Shown: positions 32,510-44,290 of the stretch, one piece after another | Numbering within the stretch: the stretch's first letter is position 1 | How the letters are laid out: every line of letters starts with the position of its first letter | NCBI GenBank assembly: GCA_028386065.3 | Contig: JAKUCV010001994.1 | Coordinates: 4,476 to 68,475, forward strand | From: Turnera subulata | Taxonomy: Eukaryota > Streptophyta > Magnoliopsida > Malpighiales > Passifloraceae | Reading direction: 5' to 3' | Length of the DNA: 64,000 bases | The notes under the pieces: generated by a model | Database searches by the model: none | The model's input: only the letters and a program-made list of their open reading frames with translations | What the model was told of the DNA's origin: nothing | Translations under genes and position numbers: made by a program

Positions 32510-33484
32510 TATTAAAGTTGATCACATGTATTGAATATTGAAGGATTGATGAGCTGGGTTTTCTTGGATAAGAGGAAAGAATGCAAGTTGTGTTTCAGCA
32601 TGTGTGTCTTTAATGCCTTATCTAGAAGAGTGTATTTAATGCTATGCTTTACTTTAATTTAAAGGAGCTATCAGGATTAGCTTTGGAGAATGTAGCGTTA
32701 GCATGCTTAATTAATTATGTCTAGGCATGCCAAGACTTAATTAGGTAGTCTTAACTAGATTCTATGTTGTTAGACAATAATTTTTTGAGCTATAAATATG
32801 CTGCTCATTCTCTAGTTGATGTATTGGAAAACCTGAGTCCAATTGGAATTGGAACAAATAATCCAATTAGTTTTCTCATTCTTGAGTGTGTTTATATTGC
32901 AAAGTATAAGTTTTATACCTTGTCATAATTTAATTTTCTGGAATTTTCTGCTTAAATGTTCTTGGTGTTCTTCATTGGGTAGAGATTTGTTAAACACCAA
33001 TTATTTTCTTTTCTGACTGTTCTTTGAGAGTAATTAAAGTTGTTTGATCACAAATACAACAACCTTACAGTGTCAGAATCATAATTCTTCAACAAGTGTT
33101 CTAGGTGTTCTCAACGTTCTTGTGTTTTTAGAAATTTCCAGAATAACGGAGTTAAAGGGAAAGGGCTGGACTAGGCAGGATAGCTGAGTCAGAAAAAAAT
33201 CGATTAGATCGAAATAAGTTGAACAGAAAGGAAAGGCAGACTTCAAAAGTCTGCCCTCATCCACCCAACCAATCTATATTGTCGAATCAAATTCATTCCT
33301 ACTTCAATCAAGTCTTAGATCCCATTTTTCAACTAGTTAAGAGGAGTCATGAATAGAACAGGTTCAAAATCACGATCAATTCCTTTTTCGCACCAAATTT
33401 GTGCATCAATTTCCAGAATTTGTATACGGGTCCTGCACCAAATTTGTGCACCAGTTTCTGTTGTATGCTCTCCCATTTCTAACA
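32510..33484 (+). repeat. 5' LTR of the Tork-like copia element
   Basis: Matches 38209-38942, with an extra segment at about 33140-33400. The words GTATACGGGTCCTGCACC and CCAAATTTGTGCA recur near its end, a short internal duplication. Confidence 0.8.
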
Positions 33485-33523
33485 ATTGGTATCGGAGCAT
33501 AATTGATCTTAAGGGGCCTAGCC

Positions 33524-35269
33524 ATGAATCCTTCAGCCAAGACAGGTTTGCCAATTCCTCCAGTCTTTGATTGTGAGAACAACAATTATTGGGCAATCTG
33601 GGTTAAATCTTTCCTTGTTGAAAATGGCTTATGGGAGATGATTGAGAAGGTTTTTCAAGAAGTTGAAAATCCTGCAAGTCTTCCTCAAAATCAGTTGAAG
33701 ACTTACAATGAGAATCTCCAGAAGCATAATCTTACAATATCCTATTTATTTTCCTTTGTATTTACTGATGTATTTCCTTTAATACTCAATTGTGATACAG
33801 CAAAAGAAGCTTGGGAGACTTTGGAAAAGCAGTATCAAGGTCCAGCAAAAGCCCAGGAAATCCGGATGCAGTCCATGAGAAGAGAATTTGAAATGATCAG
33901 AATGAAGGATGGAGAAACGGTGATGGAATATACATCAAGGGTCCAGGGGCTTGCTAATCAAATGAGGCTCCAAGGAGAAAAGAATCCAGATTCAAAGCTA
34001 GTGGAGAAGATACTCAACACGGTTACTAGGAGATTTGAAGCAAGAGTGACTGTGATTGAGGAAACAAAAGACCTCACCACTCTGTCTGTAAATGAATTAA
34101 TAGGCTCACTCTTGGAACATGAACAAAGGATGAAGATGAATGATGACGATGATGCTGATTCTGAGATTGCTCTTCAAGTGAAACAAGTGCAGAAATTTGG
34201 CTTAAATGAGTCAAATGATGAAGGCAGAAATCAGATTTTCGTTGGCAAGGGAAATGATCCAGCAATTTCAGGCTGCAGCGTTTGTGGCAAACTCAATCAC
34301 ATTAAGAGCAAGTGTTGGAAAACTAAAAAGTGCAACATATGCAAGAAGTCAAGGCATATTGCTAAATTTTGCAAAACCAAGCATGCAAAGCAGCAGAATC
34401 AAGAGCAGTCCATGCAAACGCAACCTGAACATGCTCAGCAAACAGAAGAAGTTCAAAGGAGAGAGCTTATGCTTATGGTATCTTCACCAAATTACAAAGC
34501 TGATTTAAGAACATGGCTTATTGACAGTGGGTGCACTAATCACATAACTTGTGACTCTAGATGGTTTGAGGAGCTAGACAAGTCAGTGACACCTTAGGTC
34601 AAAGTGACAAATGGTGAGATTGTCCAAGTAGAAGGCAAAGGTATTGTTGTTGTCAAAACCAATCAAGGTATCAAGTACATCAATAATGTTCTTTATGTTC
34701 CCTTATTGAAGCAGAATTTGCTTAGTGTGTCTCAAATAGTCAAGAATGGTTATGTTGTTGAATTCAAGGGTGATTTTTGTGTGATTGTTGATAAAGATAA
34801 CAAGTTACTTGGCAAAGTTAAAATGGAGAATAGTAGCTTCCCGGTGAGATGGGATTTTGTGGCTGAAAGTGCTCTTGCTTATAGACAAGAAGAGTCTTAT
34901 TTATGGCATCGTAGGTGTGGTCATGCTAACTTACAATCTTTGAAGCATGCATCTACGAATGGTTTGATAAAGATATGCCTACTTTGAATGAGTTGAAAGG
35001 TGTTTGTGAACCTTGTCGAGTTAGTAGGATGCACAGAAACTCATTTCCAGCTCAAGCAAAGTGGAGAGCCAGTGAGAAGCTAGAATTGGTTCATACTGAT
35101 CTTTGTAGACCAACATAGACCCCTTCCAATGGTGGTAATTTGTATTTTCAGCTGTTTACTGATGATTTCAACAGAATGTGTTGGATTTATATGTTAAGGC
35201 GCAAATCTGAAACTTTTCTGGTTTTTAAGAAATTCAAAGCACTTGTAGAAGCTCAAAGTGGATGCAATT
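33524..35269 (+). pseudogene. gag and start of pol, Tork-like element
   Basis: ATG33524 starts gag (FDCENNNYWAIWVKSF, then a UBN2-type domain with EAWETLEKQYQG). Two zinc-knuckle-like motifs follow, CSVCGKLNHIKSKC and CNICKKSRHIAKFC, and then the protease TWLIDSGCTNHIT. A TAG at 34595-34597 interrupts and the same frame continues (VLYVPLLKQNLLSVSQI). The GAG-pre-integrase part YLWHRRCGHAN follows to a frameshift near 34975. The integrase core begins (LVHTDLC, then a stop near 35117, [10 protein letters not shown]) and is cut at 35269 by a foldback transposon. Confidence 0.9.
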
Positions 35270-36014
35270 GGACTAATGCCTTTTTTGGTACCTGTGTTGC
35301 TCTTGATTATCACAATTCATACCTGTGTTTCAATTTGGTCACATTTCATCCCTCTATTAAGTCGGATATGCCTAATTTGGTTATTTTGACCGTTTTACCC
35401 CTAAAATCAATGACATGTCAGTTTTTTCACCCGGATTCTTCACCTAACTGACCCGAAATCTAGTGGATACCTAAAGCCCAACCGGAACCTGACCCGCACT
35501 AGACATTTTTTTTATTTTTTTTCTTTTTATTATTTTATTATTTTCTTTTTTCAAAAAAAAATAATTCTAAAAATACATATTTCTTTTCGTTCTAGTATTC
35601 TGCAATCTATTTTATTTTCGACTCAAACACCTTCCCACCCGATAACCCAAATATCTCTTTTTAGAACTAAAAATAGATTGCAAATTACTAGAACGAAAAG
35701 AAATATCTATTTTTAGAATTAAAATTTTTGGATAAAAGAAAATAATAAAATAAATGAAAAAGGAAAATAATGAAAAAATGTCTAGTTCGGGTCAGGTTCC
35801 GGTTAGGCTTTAGGTATCCACCGGGTTTTGGATCGGTTAGGTGAAGAATCCGGGTGATAAAACTGACATGTAATTGATTTCAGGGGTAAAACGGTCAAAA
35901 TAACCAAATTAGGCACATCCGACTTAATAGAGGGATGAAATGTGACCAAATTTAAACACAGGTATGAATTGTGATAATCAAGAGCAACACAGGTACCAAA
36001 AAAGGCATTAGTCC
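35270..36014. mobile_element. Mutator-like foldback transposon in integrase
   Basis: 745 bp, almost entirely two inverted halves. The left end GGACTAATGCCTTTTTTGG and its reverse complement at the right are near-identical for more than 250 bp (GGTACCTGTGTTGCTC, CACATTTCATCCCTC and so on). The 10-bp direct repeat GGATGCAATT lies at 35260-35269 and 36015-36024. Long inverted repeats with 9-11 bp duplications are typical of Mutator-like elements. There is no coding capacity. Removal restores the integrase frame (RSDRGKEF follows). Confidence 0.9.
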
Positions 36015-36024
36015 GGATGCAATT

Positions 36025-38214
36025 TGAAAAAGTTGAGATCAGATAGAGGAAAGGAATTTACTTCCTTTGAATTTGAAGATTTCTGCATCAACCAAGGCAT
36101 TGATCTTCAGCTAAGTGGGGCCTCGTCTCCGCAGCAAAATGGAGTACTAGAAAGAAGGAATAGGACCATTATGAATATGGTCAGAAGTGTGTTAGCTGAA
36201 AAGAAAATGCCACAAAGGTTTTGGGCAGAGGCAGCCTACTCTTCAGTATATCTTCTCAACAGGTTACCAACAAAATCGGTGAAGGATATGACTCTAATTG
36301 AAGCTTGGAGTGATGTGAAACCAATAGTAAAGCACCTAAAAGTTTTTAGCTCATTGTGCTATGTCCATGTTCCTTATGTGAAGAGAAAGAAGCTAGATGG
36401 TAAAGTTGAGAAAGTTGTCTTTGTTGGTTACAGCTCTCAATCAAAGGGCTATAGAGTGTTCAATGTGGTCACAGGTCAAGTAATGACAAGTAGAGATGTC
36501 AAGTTTGATGGAGATGCTCTCTAGAATTGGGAGTCAAATGAAGTAACAAGACATGAAACCATTGTTGAACATATGCAAAGTGAAGAGGAAAGCTTGAATG
36601 AAGAAGACTATAATTCAGATTCTCCTCCCTTGAAAGTCAGGCCACTGGCGGATGTGTATGAGAGATGCAATTTGGCAATTTCAGAACCTACTTGCTATGA
36701 TCAAGCTCAATTTGATGAGTGGAATTGAGAAATGAAAGAGGAGATTGAGATGATCAAGAAGAATGACACATGGCCACTTGCTACCCGTCCTTGCAACAAG
36801 AAAGTGATTGGGGTCAAGTGGGTTTACAAAGTGAAACTCAATCCTGATGGTAGCATTAATAAATACAAGGCAAGATTGGTAGTTAAAGGCTATGCTTAAG
36901 TGCCCGAAATTGATTACTTTGAACCTTTTGCTCATGTGCCAAGGTTAAACACCATCAGATAGCTCATTGCTCTTGTGGCTCAAAATGGCTGGAAAATTTA
37001 TCATCTAGATGTCAAGTTTGCCTTTCTCAATGGTATTCTTGAAGAAGTGGTCTATGTTGAGCAGCCCCCAGGTTTTGTTGAAACCGGCAAGGAGGATCAT
37101 GTGTACAGGTTGAATAAGGCCCTTTATGGCTTGAAGCAAGCTCCAAGAGCTTGGTACAGCAGGGTTGGTGCCTACTTTATGACGAAAGGCTTCAATAGAA
37201 GTGTGAATGAGCATACACTTTATGTAAAGTCAGATATTTCAAAGCTTGTGATTGTGTTTCTGTATGTTAATTACAGGGAATGATGCTCAATTGATTCAGG
37301 AGTTCAAGTTGGAGATGGCAAGGGAATTTGAGATGAGTGATCTTGGATTGATGAGTTACTTTCTGGGTTTGGAAGTAGCTCAAGTTGATGGTTCAATCTT
37401 CATTTCACAACAAAAGTATGCTGAGGATGTGTTACAGAGGTTCAAAATGGATGAGTGCAAATTTGTAAGCACATCTCTGACTCCAAATGTGATGATTATG
37501 AATGATGAAAATGAGGACATCACTGAAGAAAAGGAGTATAGAAGCTTTGTTGGAAGGCTGATGTATCTTACTACAACAAGATCAGATTTGGTGTTTGCTG
37601 TAAATGTGCTCCCTAGGTTCCTTCAAAAGCCTAAGAAGAGTCACGCGGGAGCAGCTAAAAGGGTCCTGAGGTATATTAAAGGAACTATTGGTTTTGGACT
37701 TCATTTTACAGCAAGTGATGATGCCAAGTTGATGGGATATTGTGACAGTGATTGGGCTGGTTGTTTAGAGGATATGAAGAGCACTACAGGCTATGTGTTC
37801 TTGTTTGGAGGCAATGCCATTTGTTGGGGATTAAAGAAGCAAACAGCCATTGCACAGTCAACTATAGAAGCTGAGTACTTGGCTGCAACAACCGCAGTCA
37901 ATCAATTAATTTGGCTCTAAAAATTGTTAGTCGATTTGAATCAAGTCCAAGAGTTGCCTACTCTACTTCTTTATGATAACAAGTCTGCAGTAGCCATGGT
38001 AAAGAATCCAATTGATCATCGGAGAACTAAACATATCAAGATCAAGTATCATGTGATTAGAGAAGCAGAGAAGGAAGGAGAGGTTCTGGTTGAGCATTAT
38101 AGTTCAGAATTCCAGCTTGCTGATGTGTTCACTAAAGCATTTCCGAAGCCAAGGTTTGAGTTCCTAAGATCACAGCTTAAGGTGCAAGACAATCTGATCA
38201 ATGGGGAGTGCTAA
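36025..38214 (+). pseudogene. pol remainder of the Tork-like element
   Basis: Continues the integrase (LRSDRGKEF, SPQQNGVLERRNR) to a TAG at 36522, then [13 protein letters not shown], a TAA near 36898, HLDVKFAFLNG, YGLKQAPRAWY. At about 37262-37285 the catalytic YVDD loop is lost: FLYVNYRE meets a stop, and the next frame resumes at NDAQLIQEFK. RNase H reads CDSDWAGC, STIEAEYLA, a TAA at 37918 and KHIKIKYH, and ends DVFTKAFP to 38214. Even without its stop codons the RT would lack its two catalytic aspartates. Confidence 0.9.
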
Positions 38215-38942
38215 AGTTGATCAGATGTCTTCAATATTGAAGGATTGATGAGCTAGTTTTTCACTGGAAAAGGAGAAAGAGTGCAAGTTGTGTTTCAGCA
38301 TGTATGTCTTTAATGCCTTGTCTGGAAGAGTGTCTTTAATACTATGCTTTACTTTAATTTAAAGTAGCTGTTAGGATTAGTTTTGGAGAATGTAGTGTTA
38401 GCAAGCTTAATTAATTTTGTCCAGGCATGCAAAGACTTAATTAGGTAGTCTTAACTAGATCCTATGTTGTTAGACTACAATTTTGTGAGCTATAAGTATG
38501 CTGCTCATTCTCTAGTTGATGTATTAGAAAACCTGAGTCTAATTGGAATTGGAACAAATAATCCAATTAGTTTTCTCATTCTTGAGTGTGTTTATATTGC
38601 AAAGTATAAGTTTTATACCTTGTCATAATTTAATTTTCTGGAATTTTCTGCTAAAATATTCTTGGTGTTCTTCATTGAGTTCTTGAGGGTGATTCTTTGA
38701 GAGATTTATTAAACACCAATTATTTTCTTTTCTGAGTATTCCTTCAGAGTAATTAAGGTTGTTTGATCACAAATACAACAACCTTATAGTGTCAGAATCA
38801 TCAAGTGTTCTAGATGTTCTAAGTGTTCTTGAGTGTTCTTGTATTTCTGGAAATTTTCTGAATTTGTATACGGGCCCTGCAACAAATTTGTGCAATAGTT
38901 TCCAGAATTTGTATACGGGTCCTACACCAAATTTGTGCACCA
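38209..38942 (+). repeat. 3' LTR of the Tork-like element, truncated
   Basis: Begins TGCTAAAGTTGATCA after GGGGAG. Similarity to the 5' LTR ends at CACCAGT (38942), after which unrelated sequence follows. Confidence 0.8.
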
Positions 38943-41600
38943 GTGATCGCCCGAGCTTTTTGGTGGTTAAAACTCCGGTTTCCTCATTTCCCATATAGCA
39001 TTGGGGCGGTGTTGGCATCTTCAACTGCCTTCAAAGATTGGAACTATAGGCACCAAGTTGTCATTCATTTTTCCGGGTGATGTGCAAACTGGTGTAATCG
39101 ATAGTCTGCAATTTCTTTCTCTACACTGATACAATTCTTATGTCTTGTATATATTACTATACATCAATAAAACCACACGATTAGTATAAAAAAAAAACAC
39201 TTTATTACATGCTCGCAGTGTGTGCAGGAATGTCACAGAATGTAGTCCAATCATGGCAGCAGGGACTTGTAATGACAGAAGTACTCTAGTACAGGAGCTC
39301 GATTTTTAGATTGGGTGTCACACACAATACTCTCCACAAAGAAACTCTCTCTCCAAGAAAATTTCAGAGAACACAATTCTCCACTCCCAAAACTCTCTTT
39401 CTATCTATCAAATTAGTTGAGAAAATCCCATTTGCTAACTTAGGCATCGGAGGTCCTCATGGGGTCACAACCTTGGACTTCCCCGGGTCCTTCTTGTTAG
39501 TCTTGCAGGTCCTTCAGGCATCAGGATTAGGTCCTCCAAGCATTGATCAGATCAAGTCCTCTAGGCGTCGAGATAGAGCCAAAGAATCCACAATCAAGCC
39601 CAAAGAATTTACATCCATACCCAGGTAAAAAATCCGTTTTTTACACTTTTGTTTAGATGGAAGCAATCTCCACTGTTGCACCATGGTTTTATTAGAACTC
39701 GTGGTACCTTATTTCATCTCTACGCCTTGGATCGGTTGTGATGTTATTGCTCGGATATGATCTTATGACGTTGCATTATTCTTTTGGCGGTATTGCCGGT
39801 TGAAATTATCTACATGATAAACATATTGGGATTGTTGCTCTAGACATTGTTTTGTTTGATGTCTTTCGTGTCCTGAGAATGATAAGAGTAATTTGGTTAT
39901 TTTATATTTTATTTGTTTTTTATAATAATAAATTGGAATACGGGTGTTTCACGTGAACTGGCGAATCAGACATAGAGAGTACTTCTTACGTCCAATAGCA
40001 AGTAGGTGAGAGAAACAAACTGTAAGGGTTGAACAACCTTATTCTGAATAATACTAGCCCATGACTGAACATTAGAAGAAGCCCATGGTTTAGAGATTAC
40101 CAGAATTTTCTCAGAAGAAGAAATCCCTAAATTGATTTGTTGATCCGGAGGAACCCTAGTTCTCAGAGTATCAAACTTAGTAACAGGAATCGAGAAAGAA
40201 ATCTCACTTCATGATAATAAAACAACCACAGAACCAGTCACATTCTTCCCCTTCAACTGCTGGACTTGAAAACTAGCTTGGAATAACAAATCAAAACGAT
40301 TAAGGTCCATAACCATCGTGATCGCTCCTGCGGTAGATCAGAAGAATCCCCAGAATGGGAGAAGATGGCATACTCACACAAGATGTCGTGAATAGGTAAA
40401 GCAAATTGATGGAGAAGAGAAAAAAAAAAATAGAGAGCAACAATCACAGACGCCATGATTTCTTTAAAAATTTGTTGAAAACTAGATTTTCAGTGAAAAC
40501 CCCTAGAGAGAGAAGCACTCTTGACCTAAGGCGTTTTTTTTTTGTTGTTAGGCCCTTAGACTCTTATACCATCACTTCCAGCCTTTCCGAAAACCTTCTT
40601 TAACTCCCAAACATCATAGCCTTTTGCAGTATTATGGATAGGAGTCCTAAACCTTTAGGCTTTATCCTATTTGTTGTTACAATTTTAGAACCGGGTTTCG
40701 TTTTTGTCTGCAAGTCTAGGCCCAAAATATAACTAAAAGGAGTGAATTCGGTTTTAGAAGATCGCTAAATATATATTTTTTTACAACTCTAGCAATGAGG
40801 AGTGAATTAGCTTTAGAAAAAATTGCTAAATATTAATCAAGTATTAGTGTTAGTGATTGGATTATTGTGCTTTGGATAATTTCATCTTGCAAACTTTAAC
40901 TTTAGTGCAGTTCTTAAAGAAATAATTCAGTACAGTTTTACTTTATTTAATTTTAGTGTAGTTTCACCCTGAGCATTAGCACTATGACAATGGCATGACG
41001 ACACAGTGACCTTATCTAATGTTTTTACAAAGTAAAAATGCCAAAGAAATAATTAAATGGTCCAATTGTAGTAAAACGCTAAAGTTTAGATGTGTACAAT
41101 GAAATTTAGTGAGAAGAAAACATTTACGGAGAGCTTTGATAGCTATACCCTCGGCTCAAAAAAAATTATTAATCATAGAATATAAAATGAATTGGATGTA
41201 AAAAATAAAAAAAATAAAAAAAAATAAAATGTGATATGCCATTTATCATTTATGAAGATGACGATTATTTTTTTCATTCCAACTCGATAGCAACTTTAAT
41301 GAACAAACCTTAATTTTTTACCCCCAAAAAAAAAGAAAATTTTTAAAAGAATGGTAGAGAACAAAAGCGTTGAAGAAGTATTTGAAGTGTGTATGGCAAA
41401 GCACATCTTTGAGTGTCATGTCAAGTCATTTGTCTTAATGGATATCAGTATGTAGCCAAAAGAAGACGGTAGTCTGCTTTATTTCGAAGCCATCGCCAGA
41501 CTTTGTTATGAATTTGTAGGGTTGCTTTCATTCGGCCGTAATGCCGTCCTTGGCCGTTGGTTTTCAATTGCCAAATTCTCTCAATTAATTTTTTCCCCCT
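38943..41600. other. Intergenic with possible gypsy LTR piece
   Basis: The stretch 39185-39640 contains GCTAACTTAGGCATCGGAGG and paired GGTCCT words, a style common in the 3' part of plant gypsy LTRs, but no mate is present. The remainder is AT-rich and holds no recognised gene. A minus-strand frame at 40253-40456 with a hydrophobic start is listed among the rejected items. Confidence 0.35.
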
Positions 41601-41613
41601 CAAGCATGCACTC

Positions 41614-41620
41614 TATAAAT
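41614..41620 (+). promoter_or_regulatory. TATA box of the phytocyanin gene
   Basis: TATAAAT lies 123 bp upstream of the ATG at 41743, a normal distance for a plant gene with a short leader. Confidence 0.55.
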
Positions 41621-41742
41621 TAATATTGCTATCCAAGTTTTTTCTTGTCCAAAATCATCATCGTATCAACCAATAGAACAGATAACTTTCAATACCTTTT
41701 ACCATATACTGGGGATTAATAGCTAAGAAGAGTGACAACCCA

Positions 41743-42297
41743 ATGGCTTCTCCTAATGCGTTCATGATTTTTTTGGTGCTTATTATTGGTGTCATTACTC
41801 CAGCTCTGGCAAAAGAGTACATTGTTGGGGATGATCATGGGTGGACAACAGGCTTTGATTACCAAGCGTGGGCCAAGGACAAGGATTTTCTCGTCGGAGA
41901 CAAACTTGGTAAGAAATGATGCCTTGTGTTCTCAATGCATTTCTGATGAACTAGCTACCTAGAACTAACAGGAAGCTGCTCATCTATCTTTGGTTTTGTA
42001 GTTTTCATGTATCCTGCAGGCTCTCACAATGTTTTCAAAGTGAATGGAACTGAATTCGAGAAATGCATCAAGCCTCCGCCGGATGAGGCCCTAACCAGCG
42101 GGAATGACACAATTGTTTTGGCAACTCCGGGACGGAAATGGTACCTTTGCGGTGTTGGCCAGCACTGCGAGGTTGGCGGCCAGAAGCTCGCCATCACTGT
42201 GCAAGCGCTGGCACAACCCCCTAGCATTGCACCTTCTCCTTTCCATGCCAAGAAACCCAGCAGAAAGACTCTCATCCGCTTTCCAGCTTGGTGGTGA
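41743..42297 (+). CDS. Phytocyanin (blue copper protein-like)
   Basis: Two exons, 41743-41908 and 42002-42297, with GT at 41909 and AG ending at 42001, give 153 residues. A signal peptide (residues 1-23, MIFLVLIIGVITPALA core) precedes the cupredoxin domain: YIVGDDHGW, a position-conserved intron, then YPAGSHNVFKV. Probable copper ligands are His64, Cys105, His110 and Gln116, from WYLCGVGQHC followed by GGQKL. Cys77 and Cys111 should form the domain disulfide. Gln in place of Met as axial ligand recalls stellacyanin-type proteins. The short C-terminal tail is Pro/Ser-rich and basic, with no hydrophobic GPI signal, so the protein is probably soluble in the cell wall. These proteins are thought to transfer electrons; the partner is unknown. 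It looks intact. Confidence 0.92.
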
Positions 42298-44290
42298 TGC
42301 TGTTTTCAGAAGGAGATATCCTCCAGATAGTTTATGTCTTCATTAAGATAACTTTTTTTGTTTCGAATTAAGATGGCGAAATTCATGCTTTGAAGCATTT
42401 GTTGATTCTTCACAGGGTGTTCGCTGTTCCCTTGGTATCAATAAAGTTCTTTTTTGGGTAAAAATTATATCAATAGATTTCTCCTTTTTTTTGGTCTCCT
42501 TATGTTTTCTGGCCAGTTTGCAAAACCCATAGGAGTGAACTAATTCAGTGCTGCTAAGTGAAATCCGCTACTAGTTCCCTGTTTGTTTACCTATGATCAA
42601 GCGGTACAAGCTACAAAAAAATTACCCCTACTAAACCATTGTTTAAGGGAAAGAAAAAAAAAAAGAATAGAGGACCATCTAGGTTTAACTTTTCAAGTTG
42701 CATATATATATCAGAATTTAGTAAGAGACAGCAAATCAAACAATGAAAGCCAACTCATCTGTATGCAGATTTAGAAGCTAACCAAAACAAAACCAGAACC
42801 CATAGAAGAAGATATAACAACTAAAATCCCTAACGAATACACCTATGTGTGCTCACAATCTTCACACAAGTGCAAATTTTGGGCTGGAAAAGGTTCGAGT
42901 CAGGTGTGACATAGCCGAATGTCCCGCTCAATGGTATCTAAACAACAATTGCAGCACACCCTTTTGTTTGTAGAAAATGGCACACCAGTTTGTAATTCTT
43001 CACTTGCAATTATTGTACTCATATCCATAAACCAAGCAACAATGTAAAGAATGGCATAATGGGAAGCAAAGAGAATGGAAGGCTGAGGAAGTGGACTCTT
43101 TTTTTTCAGTATGCTCCTTTTGGTATCAATTTTGATTAGATATTCATTAGAAGCATTAGTGCACTCCTCCGTTGAAGGATTGCGTATATGCATTGCTAAT
43201 TCCGAGTTTAATTAATCAAATTTAGATTTTGTTCATTTATTCTTTCCGATATACAAAAACCATTTCACAAACACTTTGCCCAAACAAACAATCAAAAAGC
43301 CTATACAATCATAGCCTGCTTATATTTTGTTGAGTTCGTACTATTGTGCTTATCAAGTTTATATGTTTATTATGTTTATATGCACACAGTCATTGTGCTT
43401 TATTTGCATACATGAAGACTCAAAATTGAGACCTGTTTAAACGGAACTAAGTCATAAAATTAAGACCTGTTTAAACGGAACTAAGTCACTTACTATTTAG
43501 CCAACCTCGTTTAAACTTATCTTCTCTTTTGTTTAACTCATAGTTGATACATATATATGTAAATACATTATTTTTTATTTTTTAAATAGAAATAATGTAC
43601 CTTTATTATCTATTTTAAAATATAACAGCTAACCTTAACTCAACGTCACTCCGATTAAGTGAGAGGAGTCGTGACAATTTTCAGTTCAGAATTCCAAATC
43701 CATTTAGAATTCAATACCAATAAATGTGTATGTGACAAATCTACCAGTTGGTGTGTCGATGTTATTTTTTAGAACTAGTGTAGTGTCAGTGTTAAAAACC
43801 TATCATCTCTCTATATATATATATATATATGAAATATGGCGATGACACCTTTTCACAAAAAGAGGGTCATCCAAAGAAAAAGTGTTGTGCTGTGGCAATC
43901 CATATAATTATATACAATAGTATTTATTTCAAGGCTGTGAAAACGGACTGCACCAGGTCTGTTCAACGAAGTTAACCGTGAACCGGTGCCCCATCCAGTT
44001 TTCAAGGCCCTTAAAAATGAGCTATTTCACAAGACAGGTTAAACCAGACGGTTGAATCAGTTTTGAGCTAGCCAATATAGTTTTTTGGGTCGGTATGTGT
44101 TAAATTTTATATTTTTTCAAAATTTCTAATAATACATACTTAATTTTTATTAAATTAAATTATTATTATCGATCTAATAATACATACTTAATGTATAATA
44201 TATACTTGTTGATGCTATAATATGTACATTTTTTAATTTTAATCTTTTATAAATAATAAAATATTAACATATGGTTGGACCCTTTGAACC
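42298..44290. other. Intergenic, AT-rich
   Basis: No convincing gene. A 34-bp tandem duplication containing GTTTAAAC lies at about 43422-43489, and a TA microsatellite at about 43811-43830. Confidence 0.5.

Larger units (their letters stand above)
32510..38942 (+). mobile_element. Ty1/copia retrotransposon, 3' LTR truncated
   Basis: The 5' LTR spans about 32510-33484 (ending TTTCTAACA). A primer-binding site ATTGGTATCGGAGC follows at 33485. gag-pol lies at 33524-38214. The 3' LTR starts at about 38209 after GGGGAG. The two LTRs align from AAAGTTGATCA onward. The 5' copy has roughly 230 extra bases (about 33140-33400), and similarity in the 3' copy stops at about 38942, so its end is missing and no target duplication can be confirmed. 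A 745-bp foldback transposon lies in the integrase. Domain style suggests the Tork/Tnt1 side of copia, tentatively. Confidence 0.9.

Noticed and set aside
40253..40456. Minus-strand frame with a signal-like N-terminus
   Set aside because: Short, no family recognised. Neighbouring minus-strand frames look vaguely protein-like but need a stop and shifts to join; possibly an old gene scrap.
42900..43193. Minus-strand 97-residue frame with a Cys-rich end
   Set aside because: No recognised motif, no clear promoter or splice partner; cannot be told from chance.
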